Counted from the stretch's first letter, positions 51,105-62,183 are shown. The stretch: 64,000 nt of DNA from Isoetes taiwanensis (GCA_021234155.1 JAJEKV010000031.1:7082748-7146747); one strand, 5' to 3'. Translations and numbers: made by a program. Notes: a model not told the origin generated them from the letters alone.

Positions 51105-51998
51105 ACCGAGGCAGAGGGTTGAAACAGAAGGTGATGTTTTTGTTTCTGGAGTTCACTGGGTTGAGATTGAGATGCCATGTTTTTCCCTTTTCTGTTTGTG
51201 TCTTTAACATGGAAGGAGATTTTTGTTATGGATCTGTCTAGCAGAGTTGGTTCACAAGGAAAGGCGAGCTGTGGAGCCGATGGTCTGGACCCATCCCAAC
51301 TTGAAAGGTCTACAATGCTTCTTGTTGACAATCTTTTAATGAGGGCCAGATGTTCTTTTCTTTCCATTGATCTTCTTGGTTCTTCTTCTCAAATAGTCGG
51401 GATTCAAGCTTATTTTTTGTACCTACATTCAGGGTTGAAGTCTTGGCGGATGATGGGCTTGGGCAACGAACTTGAAGCGACCTTTTTTGTGCTCACTCTA
51501 TGCTTCTTTGTACAGATATGAGAGTTGATATGGGCTTCAAGCTTATAAGTTTCTGAAATTATGTATTAGAAGAAATTTTGTGTACTAGTTGGAAGAGCTT
51601 GATTTGTATCAGATCTGGTATTTGTTGTATTAAATGAAACACTGAATTCTGTTACAACCATTGCAAAGTTTTCTTGGATAGCCTCTTGATAAAGTGGGTC
51701 AAAATGAGGCTGTTTGACCCAACCTTGGGTTGCAGCCAACGGATCAAAGGCTATCTCATGGAATATCCTACAGGATATATGACAATCTAATGGTTGTAAA
51801 AACTATAAAAGCACCCCAAACAATAATACACCCCAAATGATAAGTTTATGTAATCACCATAATATCCTTACATGTTTCAGAATTATCAGAATGCCCCTCT
51901 CTAATGCACGTGACATTTACGCATACAATTAAACTACTATTTTGACATTGTTACTACATATATAAGGCAGTTTGATGCTAATATTCTTGTGAAGTTGA

Positions 51999-52298
51999 AT
52001 GCCAGCCGTGGATCTGGAGCATATCCTGGGTATGATGCAAGATCGGCGGCCAGCATCTTTTTGGAGAAAAAATGTCGTGCCATTTTTTAAGGTCTCGATC
52101 GAACTCATGGTTGTAGGGCAGGAAAAAACAAATAAAAGGTCAACTAAGAATGAGCCATCTTGCATTCTTTACTCTGGCGTCCGGCTTCCATCCTTGAAAA
52201 TCGCAATAAAAATACTTGAGCTCTCAGGGAACCTGGTCAAACTTGTGACAGTTGTGAGTCAATCACTTTGGAATAGTGAAATCACTAAGGCATTGTAA
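51999..52298 (+). CDS. Hypothetical ORF, 99 codons
   Basis: The frame includes DLEHILGMMQDRRPASFWRK, NVVPFFKVSIELMVVGQEKT and SLKIAIKILELSGNLVKLVT, then a stop. The counterpart in the first copy (about 4,790-5,060) is broken. A minus-strand frame overlaps (51,929-52,165), so coding is uncertain. Together with 50,836-51,104 it may belong to one interrupted gene. No family recognised. Confidence 0.25.
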   Translation: MPAVDLEHILGMMQDRRPASFWRKNVVPFFKVSIELMVVGQEKTNKRSTKNEPSCILYSGVRLPSLKIAIKILELSGNLVKLVTVVSQSLWNSEITKAL

Positions 52299-52309
52299 TA
52301 GTTTGCATT

Positions 52310-55055
52310 TGAATGTTCGAAGTTTTGAGCCATTCAAGTTGCATTATATATATTTCCTAAGATTATTTGGTAGTGTTTAAGTTGCATTGCACTTGTTCTA
52401 ACCTGCCTAGTTATTCACTTCCAATTAAATTGTCTACTGTTTTCGAGGTGCTTGTCAAAAATAGTCTTAGTTAGCTCTGCAACTGTCAACCATCCACATC
52501 TTATTCAGACAAGATAACTACTGTTCACTCAGGCATCGAAAAGCATGGATTAGTCTCCTAAATTTTCGATCACTATTTTTCTGGTTCGAGTTTTTATTTG
52601 CCAGCAAAGAAATTGTGGGTTTTCCTTCGAAGTCCAGCAAATCATCATGAGTTTATATTCAAAATCCAATGGAGCATGACATTTACTGGCAAATTATGTG
52701 GTTAGAACTATTGGGGATTTCGAAGCCTATTCAGATCAAATATTCCAGAACATGTCCCAAAACCTTGTATCGTCTAAGCACAACCTTTTTCTTGTTTTTT
52801 TTAAGTTAACCATTGGATGAAATAAATTACATACAATTAAAACCATTGGATGACGTGGATAACATAATCTACAGTGAACCCATTGTGGCACATCACACAG
52901 AGAAGGCACAGAGATGGCTGATCCAGCCTCAAATAAGAACGTAAATAACACACGAAAATCCAGAAAGAAATCCGGAATGAAAATTTGGACCAAGCAAGGA
53001 AAATGGTCTACGGCCATGGCTACATAGAGGATCCACTGGTCGGGGGGTCGAACCCTGGTAAATGCCTTACCATTAATCTACCTAGGCATGGGCTCTCTGG
53101 CCTATTCTATTCTATTCGGCCATAGCTAGATCCAGGAGCCATGCTACCCAGGGCAAAATCTGACCCACATGATGGCGAATCCCACAGTAGATGCAGTAGA
53201 TGGCAAACCTAGATGCAGTAGATAGCAGGCCCTGCACAAAAACACCCAATTCCGGCAACTCTGCTCCAGGAGAGCGGGTGCATGAATCGTAGCCCTGAAA
53301 AGAAACCTAATTTTCAAAAAAAGGAAAAAAAATCATATCAAATCATTACAAGAAGGGCCATTCCAAACCATTTAAAAAAAAAAAACCAATTCCAAACCAT
53401 TGCAAACAAGGTGTTGCGCACAAGGTTGCCCTCCGGAGGCCGTAAAGTGTGTCTTCATGTTTCTTATAGCAAATTCCAGACATTGGCATAATCATCTTCA
53501 CTTTATTTTTATCAAATCTACCAGACACATAATTATGATGAGTTCAAGTAAAAATTTTATCAAGTATATTCCTATGAATTCTATAGGGAAAAGTGGGTCT
53601 CCTACTCCCCTCTTCTTGTCAAAATGGGGAGATCGACCATTGTTCTCTAACACATAAAGGGAATATGCCAACGGGGAATGCACACTCCACCTTATTGTCA
53701 TGAACCAAAGCATATAAACGGGAGATTATGGACACATGGTTATTGTCCTTCTATTCAAGATTGTTGGACAAAAACATAAGCTTACAATATGACCATCCTA
53801 AAGTACAGAAATTGGAAATAAACTATCAAATATATTAGAACATTGCAACCTTCATTGATTTGCCTTTTTTTGGGTCACTTCTACTAGGCAAAGTCCATGA
53901 TTGCAGCTTCATTGATTAACTATAAAATTGCGAAGGTTGAATTCAGTGGTAATTTAGGCTAAATCCTATCTTCTGTGAACCAATAGTTCTTGCCTATACC
54001 AAATTATTACATGAAGATTTGATAAAATTTGAAGATTTGAATTTCAAATGTCAAAGGGTATTCCTTTTGCTTTTCCATACACAAAATTACAACAGAGCAA
54101 ATGGAGTAAAATTTCTTAAAACTTATGATCCACACTATATAAGACAGCATAGGTACACACTTGAGCAAAAAATGATATCCTACAATCACCTTGGGTTCTT
54201 GTTGCTTGCTACATTGATAACATGCATAAATTACTTGATAAGGAATACCTTGCTTAACCTAGATTATAGAGGCATACCTTGATGTTTCAATTGCAGATTC
54301 TGCACTCTGGGCAGCAGCTGATTTTTCTTTAGATATAAGCAGCTTATGACTCACTTCTTCTAATATGCTCGCGACTAGCAAGAGCACCAAAACGTCCAGA
54401 AGTTTTGTCTGGACAAGCCGTCTAAACCAAAGATGAACCAGTTTGTAAGCCACAACAAGAGACAATATTTGACCTCAAATGTAAGAGCTCCGCATTATCT
54501 GGTAGGTGTCTTATTGACATCCACTGTAGTAAATTCTTCACTATCAGCCACCACACCAAACACTCAAAATATATTATTGCAAAAATATGCAACCAAATGT
54601 GACATTTCAGTAATAAGAAGATAAATAAAAGTAAAAAAATAGTGCAGACTATATAAACATGGACCAACGGGAAGGATAAGAACCATGAAGTGTTGTTGAT
54701 GTTCAAAAAAAAAGATTGTGTAAACCAGCATTATAGTTAAGCATCTGCCACACTCAATGCACCATTGCAACAATATTTGAAAAAGCATATTAATCATTGC
54801 AAGAAAATAAAGAATGGACCTATAGGAACCAGTTGCCACATGGAGATCTCTGCTCAAGCAACATTCAAGTCGCATTTAATTAAAGTGGGTCAAATCTCAA
54901 AATTTGGGACTCAGACTGAAAATGGGACTCATACTATAGAAAAAAAATATTATGAATTGAATGCTTGAATAGAATTACACATCAACAAGGAACTGGGTAA
55001 CTTGTTTTCCTCATAAATTTTACAAACCACTAGTTGAGAAACTTTTCAAGCTTCT
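52310..55055. other. No gene recognised
   Basis: AT-rich DNA with several short poly-A and poly-T runs and no protein-like frame of note. It lies downstream of the minus-strand transposase-like gene and probably includes its 3' flank. Confidence 0.4.
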
Positions 55056-55060
55056 CAATA

Positions 55061-57960
55061 TTATCTACCCTCATACAATGATATAGCATAGAGGTTGCTC
55101 ATGGCTTTGTCCATCTCCCTTTTTGGGATCTTGTGTGTCTTGTCCTTTGCAATGTGACAAGTTGGATATGACCATAGCACGCACTCCACCAATTCCCTCC
55201 TTTGAGGATCAGCATGATTTGCCCTCCACTTCTTCTCCCAGCAGTCGGTGTATTGCACCTTCAAGTTGCCCTTCTTGTGTCTTCCAATGGGCTCCCAATA
55301 TTGAACTTGGAATCCAGGACACAACTCCTCTCCATCAGCCATGGTGGTGGTTACATCAGAGAGTGCCACCCCTAACCATATTGGACAATCCTCATCATCA
55401 GGTCTTACTAACACAAAGTATCCTTCCTTGATGTCCTCAAAGGGATCCCACTCAGGAAGATCAAACCACTTCGGCTTTGAGGCCTTACTTCCCACAAACC
55501 ACTTGGAACCATTGTTAGGACCCAAGTGAACTTTCTTAGATGTGCTTGCTCCTTGAGAACCCTCCCATCTGGACTCTGGTAAGAACCCGTCTCTCAGCTC
55601 CCCTCCACATGGTTGTTCAGTTTCTAAGCATATCACAACTTTCTCCCAGTAATTGATTAGGGAGTCCATGTGATTTTTCTTAAGAGTGGAGCTGTGCTTT
55701 CCATTTCTAACATCATCCCAGTGCGTTATATAATCCTTGATGCCCTTCACTAGTTGGCTAGAGCCTTTAACAGTCTTGAAGGGAGGTAGTGGTTTTGGCT
55801 GCCCTTTAGGAATAAGAACTTCACATGTAGCATCCCATTGCCACAACTCGATTCCTTGTATAGGCATCTACAACTTGTCACCTGGTCTCCACTTATTGCA
55901 TGATTGGTATTCCATCCCTAACCCAAAACTTGAATTGAAGTGGCTTTGTGTGTCCTGTCAACTGATCCTTACCATCTAACAAGTATCCCTCGACAAATGA
56001 TTTCCAATCTGCAACCTCATCCATCAAGAAAGCCATTGGGTTGGGGTCAATGCGGCTCTCAAACACATCCATTAGTTCAGGGAGACTAGTCACGTTTTCC
56101 CTCTTGAGCTTGGTAGAGAAAGTTCCGAAGAATGCATCTATATCATCATGCGTATGCCCAACCATCATGAACCCCACTTTCACAACTTTGAATACTCCCA
56201 CTGCTGTCAAGTATGACATTGCCCCAAACATCCATCTATTCTTGTTTTCTTTCCAACAGTTGTCCAATTGAACACATAGCTCCCCTGGCAGTTGTTTCTC
56301 AAGTAAGGGGAAATCATCCCAAGTCTTCCTTGATTCTTTGGACACCTTGGATGTGAGCTTTTTTATCTGCCTTTGGTAACAAAGCGGTTGATCGTCCATC
56401 AAAGCCTCAAAAATGGGGGCTGATGGAGAATACCTCCTCCCTTCTATCGATCCTTTCTCTAGTGTTCTCAAGCACTTGAAAATAGAACTCACATGGAAGT
56501 TTGGATCATCCCTCCATAGATCAAGCACAAAATGACCATAGGTTCCAGTTCCATGCCCATGTGTTAAGACACTCGTCAGACTTACTTTCATCTGAAAAGC
56601 GTTTTGACAACGCGTGGGCAAAGGATCTAGATTTGGCAAGAAAGTCTTGTGTTGGTCCATCTTATCATGAATTACACAAAAATCTGTCAGACTGCATCTG
56701 GGAAAATGTTCTCCACTGCCAATACAACTGTCTACATGATATTTGGTCGCTTTGGTGATCTGCAGATTGCTCCCTAATTGCCATTCTTTCTTTCTCTATT
56801 GCAGTTGATGCAAGTGTGTCCTTCAGTTGAATGCAAGTGTTGCAGTTTGAGAATGGCATGTGTTGCAGGACACTCACGTCTAAGAAGTGAGTGCTCCATA
56901 ACTTGCTGAAATGTGATTGAGAAAGAGGCCGACCTCCGGTAGTTTTTAGGATGGAGTTGACCTCTTTAAGGCACTCTTTTTGGATGTAATGTTGTGGCAA
57001 CACCCTTTGGACCACTCACACACCATGCTCGTTCACCTTCGACTTGTGGGGCATAGATTGAGACATGTATATCACAAAGCTCTCGAAGACTGCAATGGCC
57101 TTCAAAGTGTTTGCTCTAGGTTTCAAAGTCAGTGCATTGCCATGTTGGAACAACCTGTGCCCTTTTCTGACCTGCTCCTAGCATCTGTAAAATGAAGATT
57201 TGCTCACACCAAGAATCCATCTCAATGCTCTCATACATACCTTCAGGCCCCTCAATTGATATAGTAACCTTCCTGTGTTTTCATCATAGCTGGAATTTCT
57301 ACACAAGGAGTAGATGAAATTAATCCTATCTTTCTGAAGCTGTCCAATGTATTGCGACCTTATCTGCACGAGGTCATCCACACTGTACTGGACTGTGCAA
57401 TCTAGATTGCAACACTCTTGTCCCCTAATTGCCTCTATGTTTTCTTTGGTTGGGGCCATACTTTCCATCCTTTCTAAATATTTGTCACTTCTAGCCCTCT
57501 TGGGCACCCTTGCCAGCCTTTTATGAAAAATGTAGCGCCTCTTCCTTGTGATCAAAGGATGCTCATCCACCACCAAATCTTCCACATTGCCTGGGGTGGG
57601 CCTTGGGGTATGTAGTTCAGTAGGGCCTTCCAGGTTCTCACCATTCTTGTGTGTAATATATCTAATTGGCCATCTTAACTGAGTTTGAGACTCCAACAAC
57701 CCAGAGCACACAATGCAATCACTAGAGCTTCCTTGGGACATGATTGTATTAACTTGGATAAGAAGCTTCCCAATGCTAACTCCAAGATGATCATCTCCCA
57801 GCCTTTCATAATTCACACTATCAAAAGGATCAACTGCAGTTATTATGCCCTCTGCAAATACCGTCTCATTGCAAGGGTGCAACAATAAGCAGGCCATCTT
57901 CCTCCATTGGAGCCTAGGGCAATGTCCTGTGCTGGGCTTCCTTGGCTCCATTCTGCTCAT
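55061..57960 (-). CDS. Transposase-like gene (QLDN...ENKN / GHTHDDID family), frame-broken
   Basis: About 960 codons in four consecutive minus-strand pieces. Piece 1 (57,960-57,178, 260 aa) has a Cys cluster (CCNLDC, residues 183-188), then SVDDLVQIRSQYI and VCMRALRWILGVS; a basic stretch near 139-160 may be a nuclear signal. Residues about 37-102, ending LRWPIRYI, recall the tail domain of plant En/Spm-type transposases. Piece 2 (57,015-56,665) includes FSNCNTCIQLKD. Piece 3 (56,660-55,893, 255 aa) carries QLDNCWKENKNRW (131-143) and GHTHDDIDAFFG (168-179), typical of an RNase H-like DDE-type family I believe is catalogued as DUF7869. Piece 4 (55,867-55,061, 268 aa) has EGYFVLVRPDDEDCPIWLGV (148-167) and QVQYWEP, a BAH-like tail. 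A TAG precedes piece 4 in both copies. The start is the first Met of the longest N-terminal frame. The breaks could be small introns, real mutations or consensus errors. Function is unproven; it may be an active or domesticated transposase. Confidence 0.7.
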
Positions 57961-57984
57961 CTCACATGCTCCCTAAATGAAAGA

Positions 57985-58285
57985 GCACACATTAAAACCA
58001 TATAGCCATGAACACCACAAATCAATAAACAATAAAATATTAAGATAAAACCATAAAACTATATAACCATAATAATAGACATTAAATATAAACCATACAA
58101 CCATATCAACATATAAGCATATAACCATATGTCAATTATCATATAACCATATATAAAATATAAACCATATAACTATATTAAATATAGACCATATAGACAT
58201 ATAACCATGTTTCAATTAACATAACCATTTTAGATCATTAACCATCATAACCATTACATAAAATATTTTAACATTCAATATTTTT
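57985..58285. repeat. AT-rich degenerate ATAACCATA repeats upstream of the transposase-like gene
   Basis: Loose tandem of ataaccatat / ataaaccatat words, about 85% A+T by eye, immediately 5' of the minus-strand gene start. It probably forms part of its upstream region; no TATA box can be singled out among so many candidates. Confidence 0.6.
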
Positions 58286-58290
58286 TCGTG

Positions 58291-58334
58291 GCCACGTGGC
58301 GCTTCGTCAGCACGGCTGACGTGGCCACGTCAGC
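58291..58334. promoter_or_regulatory. G-box and perfect 20-nt bZIP-type palindrome
   Basis: GCCACGTGGC at 58,291-58,300 is a palindromic G-box. GCTGACGTGGCCACGTCAGC at 58,315-58,334 is a perfect 20-nt palindrome holding two TGACGTGG half-sites. A further GTCAGC...GCTGAC pair overlaps it (58,306-58,320). These are classic plant bZIP (TGA/GBF-type) sites. They lie 330-375 bp upstream of the minus-strand gene and 55-100 bp upstream of the plus-strand candidate, so they could serve both. Confidence 0.6.
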
Positions 58335-58388
58335 AATCCGCACACCCACTTCACGGATGACATGGCCCACGCATGAGAGGCATTCATT

Positions 58389-58842
58389 ATGGCACTTTTA
58401 CGAGGTTCAAGGGTGCAGCCAGAAATAACTGCACTCTCTTCCTCTTCCTCCCCGACCGATTCATCCTCCCCTGTTTTCTCTTCGTCCTTCTCTGTTTTCT
58501 CGCACTCTCGAGTTCCTGCCTGGCGATCGACTGACTCGACAGATCGCGATGCATCCAGCGCCGAGGTTTTCACGCAGTTTGAGATGTCCACTGGTCGTTA
58601 CTGCCTAAGAAGAAAGTGAGGGTCTTTTCTGTAAGTTTTTAGCTCTATTTCTTACAGCTGTTCTTGCTATTGATATCCTTTACTGTGTTCTTACTTACAT
58701 TATTCATTTGTAGTATTTAGAGGATCTTACTATCCCCTGATACAATTTCTAGCCCGACAAATCCCTACTCTCGATTTGCAAGCGCCTGTGTAAGCAAGGA
58801 ATCGGACATGGAAGCTGCCTCTTCTTCCAGCAAATCTGCCAG
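58389..58842 (+). CDS. Candidate 5' exons of an unrecognised plus-strand gene
   Basis: A plus-strand frame from 58,389 encodes a Ser-rich peptide (ITALSSSSSPTDSSSPVFSS). A consensus donor GTAAGT lies at 58,631, possible acceptors end at 58,657 (cttacag) and 58,713 (tttgtag), and a short ATG-led exon follows at 58,808-58,842 (MEAASSSSKSAR) before the donor AG/GTACGT. Downstream exons were not found; hairpins and copia DNA follow. It may be a leader region with introns, or chance. In the first copy the donor is altered. Confidence 0.3.
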
Positions 58843-59219
58843 GTACGTTCTTTCTTTATGTTCTCTGTTTTTTTCGTTGTTTCACTCCTTTTCATATCTT
58901 TTAACTGCTTTCTGTTTTGCTTTTGTTTTGTTTTCTGTTCTTGTTTTCTTCTTCTTTGTTTGTATTGTTTAATTGAATACCATTTATGCATAACTAAGAC
59001 TAGGGGCAAGGAACTAAAATAGGAATCCTCCAGAGACAGGTGATTATGAAAGAAATTGCATAGCAAGCATGCACACAAAAGAAACAACTATGAATGTTTC
59101 ATTGCACAGAGCATTTCTAACACCTAATTTATTTCTAACACCTAATTGACTATGAATGTTGCATTGCGCAAAGCTTTCTAACTCACATAACATCCTCCCT
59201 TCCAGGAAAGGTGCAGTCT

Positions 59220-59945
59220 ACACCCTGCATTCTCGACTCGCGAGTCGAGAATGCCTCAGCCATCCAACACTCCAGGAAGTGTACTCCCTGTTCTCGCCTC
59301 GCGAGTCGAGAACAGGGAGTACACTTTCTGGAGTGTTCGAGAATGCCTCAGCCAGCCCACATGTCTTCTCTCGACTCGAGAGTCGATAATGCCATAGCCA
59401 GCTAATGTCGTTGTGTGCATTCTCGACTCGCGAGTCGAGAATGCCTCAGCCAGACAACACTTCAGGAAGCACACTCCCTATTCTCGCCTCACGAGTCGAG
59501 AAATTCTCGACTTGTGAGGTGAGAATAGGGAGTACTTCCTGGAGTGTTGGCTCGCTGAGGGATTCTCCTTTGTGTGCATTCTCCAGTGTGTGGTCAGAGG
59601 TGCCTCGACCCAGTCAGAGCCTCTCTCCTTCGAACCATCTTCTTCGAATATTGTGAAGGGGAGGGGCTCGGACTGGGTGGAGGCCTCTGCAACTAACCAC
59701 AGGGAAATGCATCCTTAAGGCGAGCATCCTTAAGGCGCGCTGGCTGCTTTCTCGACTCGCGAGTTGAGAAGGCCCGCCCTTGACTCCCCCAAGCTGGTTT
59801 GTGCATTCTCCTGTTTTGAGTCGCAGGTGCCTCTACCCAGTCTGAGCCACTCTCCTTTGAACCATCTTCCTCGAATATTGCGAAGGGGAGGGGCTCGGAG
59901 TCTCGGACTGGGTGGAGGCCTCTGCGACTAACCATAGCCTCTAAG
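59220..59945. repeat. Cluster of perfect palindromes and long hairpins
   Basis: Two identical perfect 28-nt palindromes (59,227-59,254 and 59,417-59,444) share the core CTCGACTCGCGAGTCGAG. Longer foldbacks are at 59,266-59,337 (72 nt, 34 of 36 pairs), 59,456-59,548 (93 nt, few mismatches), 59,595-59,689 and 59,820-59,928. The last two are copies of one hairpin-bearing unit about 230 bp apart. Further partial cores lie at about 59,365-59,385 and 59,750-59,769. The stretch is not coding; open frames across it are repeat artefacts. Possible identities are a foldback or MITE cluster, or hairpin RNA precursors. Confidence 0.8.
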
Positions 59946-59949
59946 TGTC

Positions 59950-60371
59950 CTACTCTTAAAGAGTTTGGAAGAGGAAGAGGTGGCTTTAATAGAGGTAAAA
60001 ATGCATCAAGAGTCCGAGGAGGAGGAAGGAGATCTACTGGTGCATTTATCACACAAGAGCATGAAAGAGGTGGAAAAATTATAGATGAAAATGAGGTAAA
60101 CTTGTTAAATTCAGTTCTTGAAAACAAAGTCCATGCTAATAATCTATCTCATGCTCTTGTAGTTGATAGTGGAGCTGAAAGATCAGTAGTCCACTCTGCT
60201 GAGTTGCTCAAAAATTTAGAACAAGGAGAAGCTAGAAGTGTTCAAGTAGGAAATGGAGCCTTGCAAAAGATTGAAGGAAGAGGATTGCTCCAATTATGGG
60301 ATGTTAAAATACAGTTGTCATGTGATATTACCTTGTTGCCATATCTAATCTATGAGAAGCAGTGGCAGTAG
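59950..60371 (+). mobile_element. Copia gag C-terminus and protease fragment
   Basis: From about 59,947 one frame reads CPTLKEFGRGRGGFNRGKNA, then GAFITQEHERGGKIIDENEV, then the protease site LSHALVVDSGAERSVVHSAE. This is the end of a zinc-knuckle/Gly-Arg linker and the start of protease of a copia element different from the one that follows. The frame stops at 60,371, where the next element's LTR region begins. It is truncated on both sides: a scrap left at the insertion point of the younger copia. Confidence 0.75.
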
Positions 60372-60427
60372 ATTAGAAGGTGCATGAGTCATATAAAGTA
60401 CTGACCTATGAGAAGCAGTGGCAGTAG
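60350..60427. repeat. 22-bp direct repeat, 56-bp period
   Basis: ctatgagaagcagtggcag plus tag occurs at 60,350-60,371 and 60,406-60,427. It lies at the junction between the copia fragment and the following LTR, so it may mark the insertion site or an LTR-internal duplication. Confidence 0.75.
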
Positions 60428-60932
60428 GTCAACTTCTGAGGTATAAGTCAAAGGTGGCGGGCTAGTGGTACCCGGGTGTTGCTAGGCTCGCTAGAAATCG
60501 CCAGACACCCCCTGCCCGCCACTTAGGGTTTTGGGTTGACTAGTCAAAGTCAAAGTCAACTAGGGCCAAAATTTAAGGACAGCAAGTCTATCTACTCCGA
60601 ATTTTTAGGCAAGTTGAAAAACCTTCTAGATAAAGGAGATGCACAATTTGACAAGTGGACAAATCGAGATTGGAAAGCTGCAGCAGTGACTATAAGACAA
60701 GGGGATGAGTGACCAACATCTTGGCTCCTCTTGCAAGCGCCAGAATTGGGAGGTTGCGACTATACACAGGGGGAACAATGCTGGAATTGAATGAATAGTG
60801 GTTTATTGACTATTTGGTTTAATGACCATTGAAAGTTATTGTGTTGAAAGACCTTAGAATAATATTGAAGTTGAATGGAATTGCTGTGACAATTATTGAA
60901 AGTTAAGGCTTGTAGTGCAATAAAAATCATCA
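60375..60932 (+). repeat. Copia 5' LTR, start uncertain
   Basis: The end is fixed at 60,932 (...atcatca), one base before the PBS. The start is only bracketed, between the protease fragment (to 60,371) and the W-box cluster, because no 3' LTR is in the window. Confidence 0.6.
60536..60559. promoter_or_regulatory. W-box cluster in the copia LTR
   Basis: Four TTGAC cores within 24 bp: one direct (60,536-60,540) and three inverted GTCAA (60,543, 60,549 and 60,555), partly palindromic around ACTAGT. W-boxes bind WRKY factors. Stress-inducible plant copia LTRs carry such motifs, so pathogen or wound induction is a reasonable inference. The cluster is preserved in the first copy (13,177-13,200). 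Confidence 0.6.
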
Positions 60933-60933
60933 T

Positions 60934-60945
60934 TGGTATCAGAGC
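60934..60945 (+). other. Primer-binding site of the copia element
   Basis: TGGTATCAGAGC, the standard plant copia site complementary to the 3' end of initiator tRNA-Met, one base after the LTR end. Confidence 0.92.
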
Positions 60946-60968
60946 TAACTAGTTCCTGTCCTGTGATA

Positions 60969-61983
60969 ATGACAACCAGATTCGGGGCAAATCTATTGAA
61001 CTCTATTGAAGTGTTTAAAGGAGATGGAGGATTTCAAATCTGAAAGGAAGGTATTAGAGCTGTGCTAGAATTTGAGAAGTTATGGTATTTATTTGAGAGC
61101 AGCTCCACACATACTGTAAGTGCAGGGGCATCTAGCTCAGGAGGATCAAGTCCTGCTGCTAGCTCAAGCACTAAAACTGATGGTGACTCTGCAGCTGAAG
61201 GTGCAACTGGTAAAGGGGGAAGTCCTCCAAGTGCAGGTGATGATGCAAAGATTATGGAAGCTCAAGCCATAATCATGTGTAAAGTAGGAACTGCCTTAAA
61301 GTTGAAACTTCGAGGCATGAGGGATTATCTCATAAAGCATTATGAACAAAAAAGCTCTTCACAAATAGATATGTTGGAAAAGGAGCTAAGAAAGATGAAG
61401 TTGTTTGAAAAAGATAATTTAACTGACTTCCTAGAAAGATTTGATTCTGTTATTGCAGATCTTGAGGGAGCTGGGAATATATTAAATGAACAATATATTG
61501 GCATTGGCAAGGTCTGTGTCTCATAATCATCAGCTGGCAACTCTGCTCAGGAATGTAGCTACATCCAAAGAACATGCTATCAGGATGATTCGTACAGAGT
61601 TCGAGCAGACTAGAGGGAGCCAGGAGGAAGATGAACATTCAACTGAAGTGTTATATACAGGCAAGTCCAAAAAAGGGAGTTTTATTAAATTTAAAAAGGA
61701 AAAACTAGGACCTTGCTATTCGTGTAATCAATATGGTCACTTAAGGAGTGAATGTCCAAATAGTAGTGTGAAAGAATTTAGATGCTTTAATTGTGAGGGC
61801 AAAGGTCATTTTGCCTCGGACTGTACAAGTCCTAAAAAGGGAAGGGGAAGAGGAAGATCTGGTGGAAACAGAGGTGGCAGAGGTGGTAGAGGAAGGGGAA
61901 GCTTCAGAGGTGGTGCAAGCATCAATGTAGTAGAAAAACAAGCCAAGAGGAAGGTGAATCAGAAGATGATACTCGGGAGGTAA
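60969..61983 (+). pseudogene. Copia gag, broken by a stop and a frameshift
   Basis: The natural start is ATG at 60,969 (MTTRFGANLLNSIEVFKGDG...). A TGA after GGFQI stops it where related gags usually have Trp; the same TGA is in the first copy. The frame then runs to 61,526 with a Ser-rich insert and the coiled segment MLEKELRKMKLFEKDNLTDF, and shifts by one base to 61,486-61,983. That part holds two CCHC zinc knuckles (CYSCNQYGHLRSEC and CFNCEGKGHFASDC) and a Gly-Arg-rich tail. Gag binds element RNA and forms particles. As read, no full-length Gag can be made. Confidence 0.88.
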
Positions 61984-61991
61984 GAAAACAT

Positions 61992-62183
61992 TTGACTTGT
62001 AATATCTCGTTGCCTTCAAGAAAGGATAATAACAAGTTTGTTGTAATAGATTCAGGAGCAGAGAAAAGTGTGATGTGTGATCTGCATATGCTTAAAGACT
62101 GGCAGAAGAAAGAAGGACATGTCCAACTTGGAGATGGAGGCATTAAGGAAATAGAAGATTTCTGGAGTGTTAGAACTGTTTGA
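61992..62183 (+). pseudogene. Copia protease, frameshifted
   Basis: NKFVVIDSGAEKSVMCDLHM carries the copia D-S-G-A active site, followed by HVQLGDGGIKEIE. It is not in the same frame as the preceding zinc-knuckle region or the following integrase, so Gag-Pol is not continuous. The linker VKLREVLCVPSLVRNLISV (about 62,197-62,255) is the expected protease C-terminal strand in another frame. Confidence 0.85.

Noticed and set aside
59256-59474. Minus-strand 72-codon frame and overlapping frames in the palindrome cluster
   Set aside because: They encode the palindromic repeat itself (STRESRM/DSRVENA-type peptides) on both strands and are not genes.
59220-59945. CRISPR-like array
   Set aside because: Repeats are palindromic, of unequal spacing, and embedded in larger hairpins; this is plant nuclear DNA with no cas genes.
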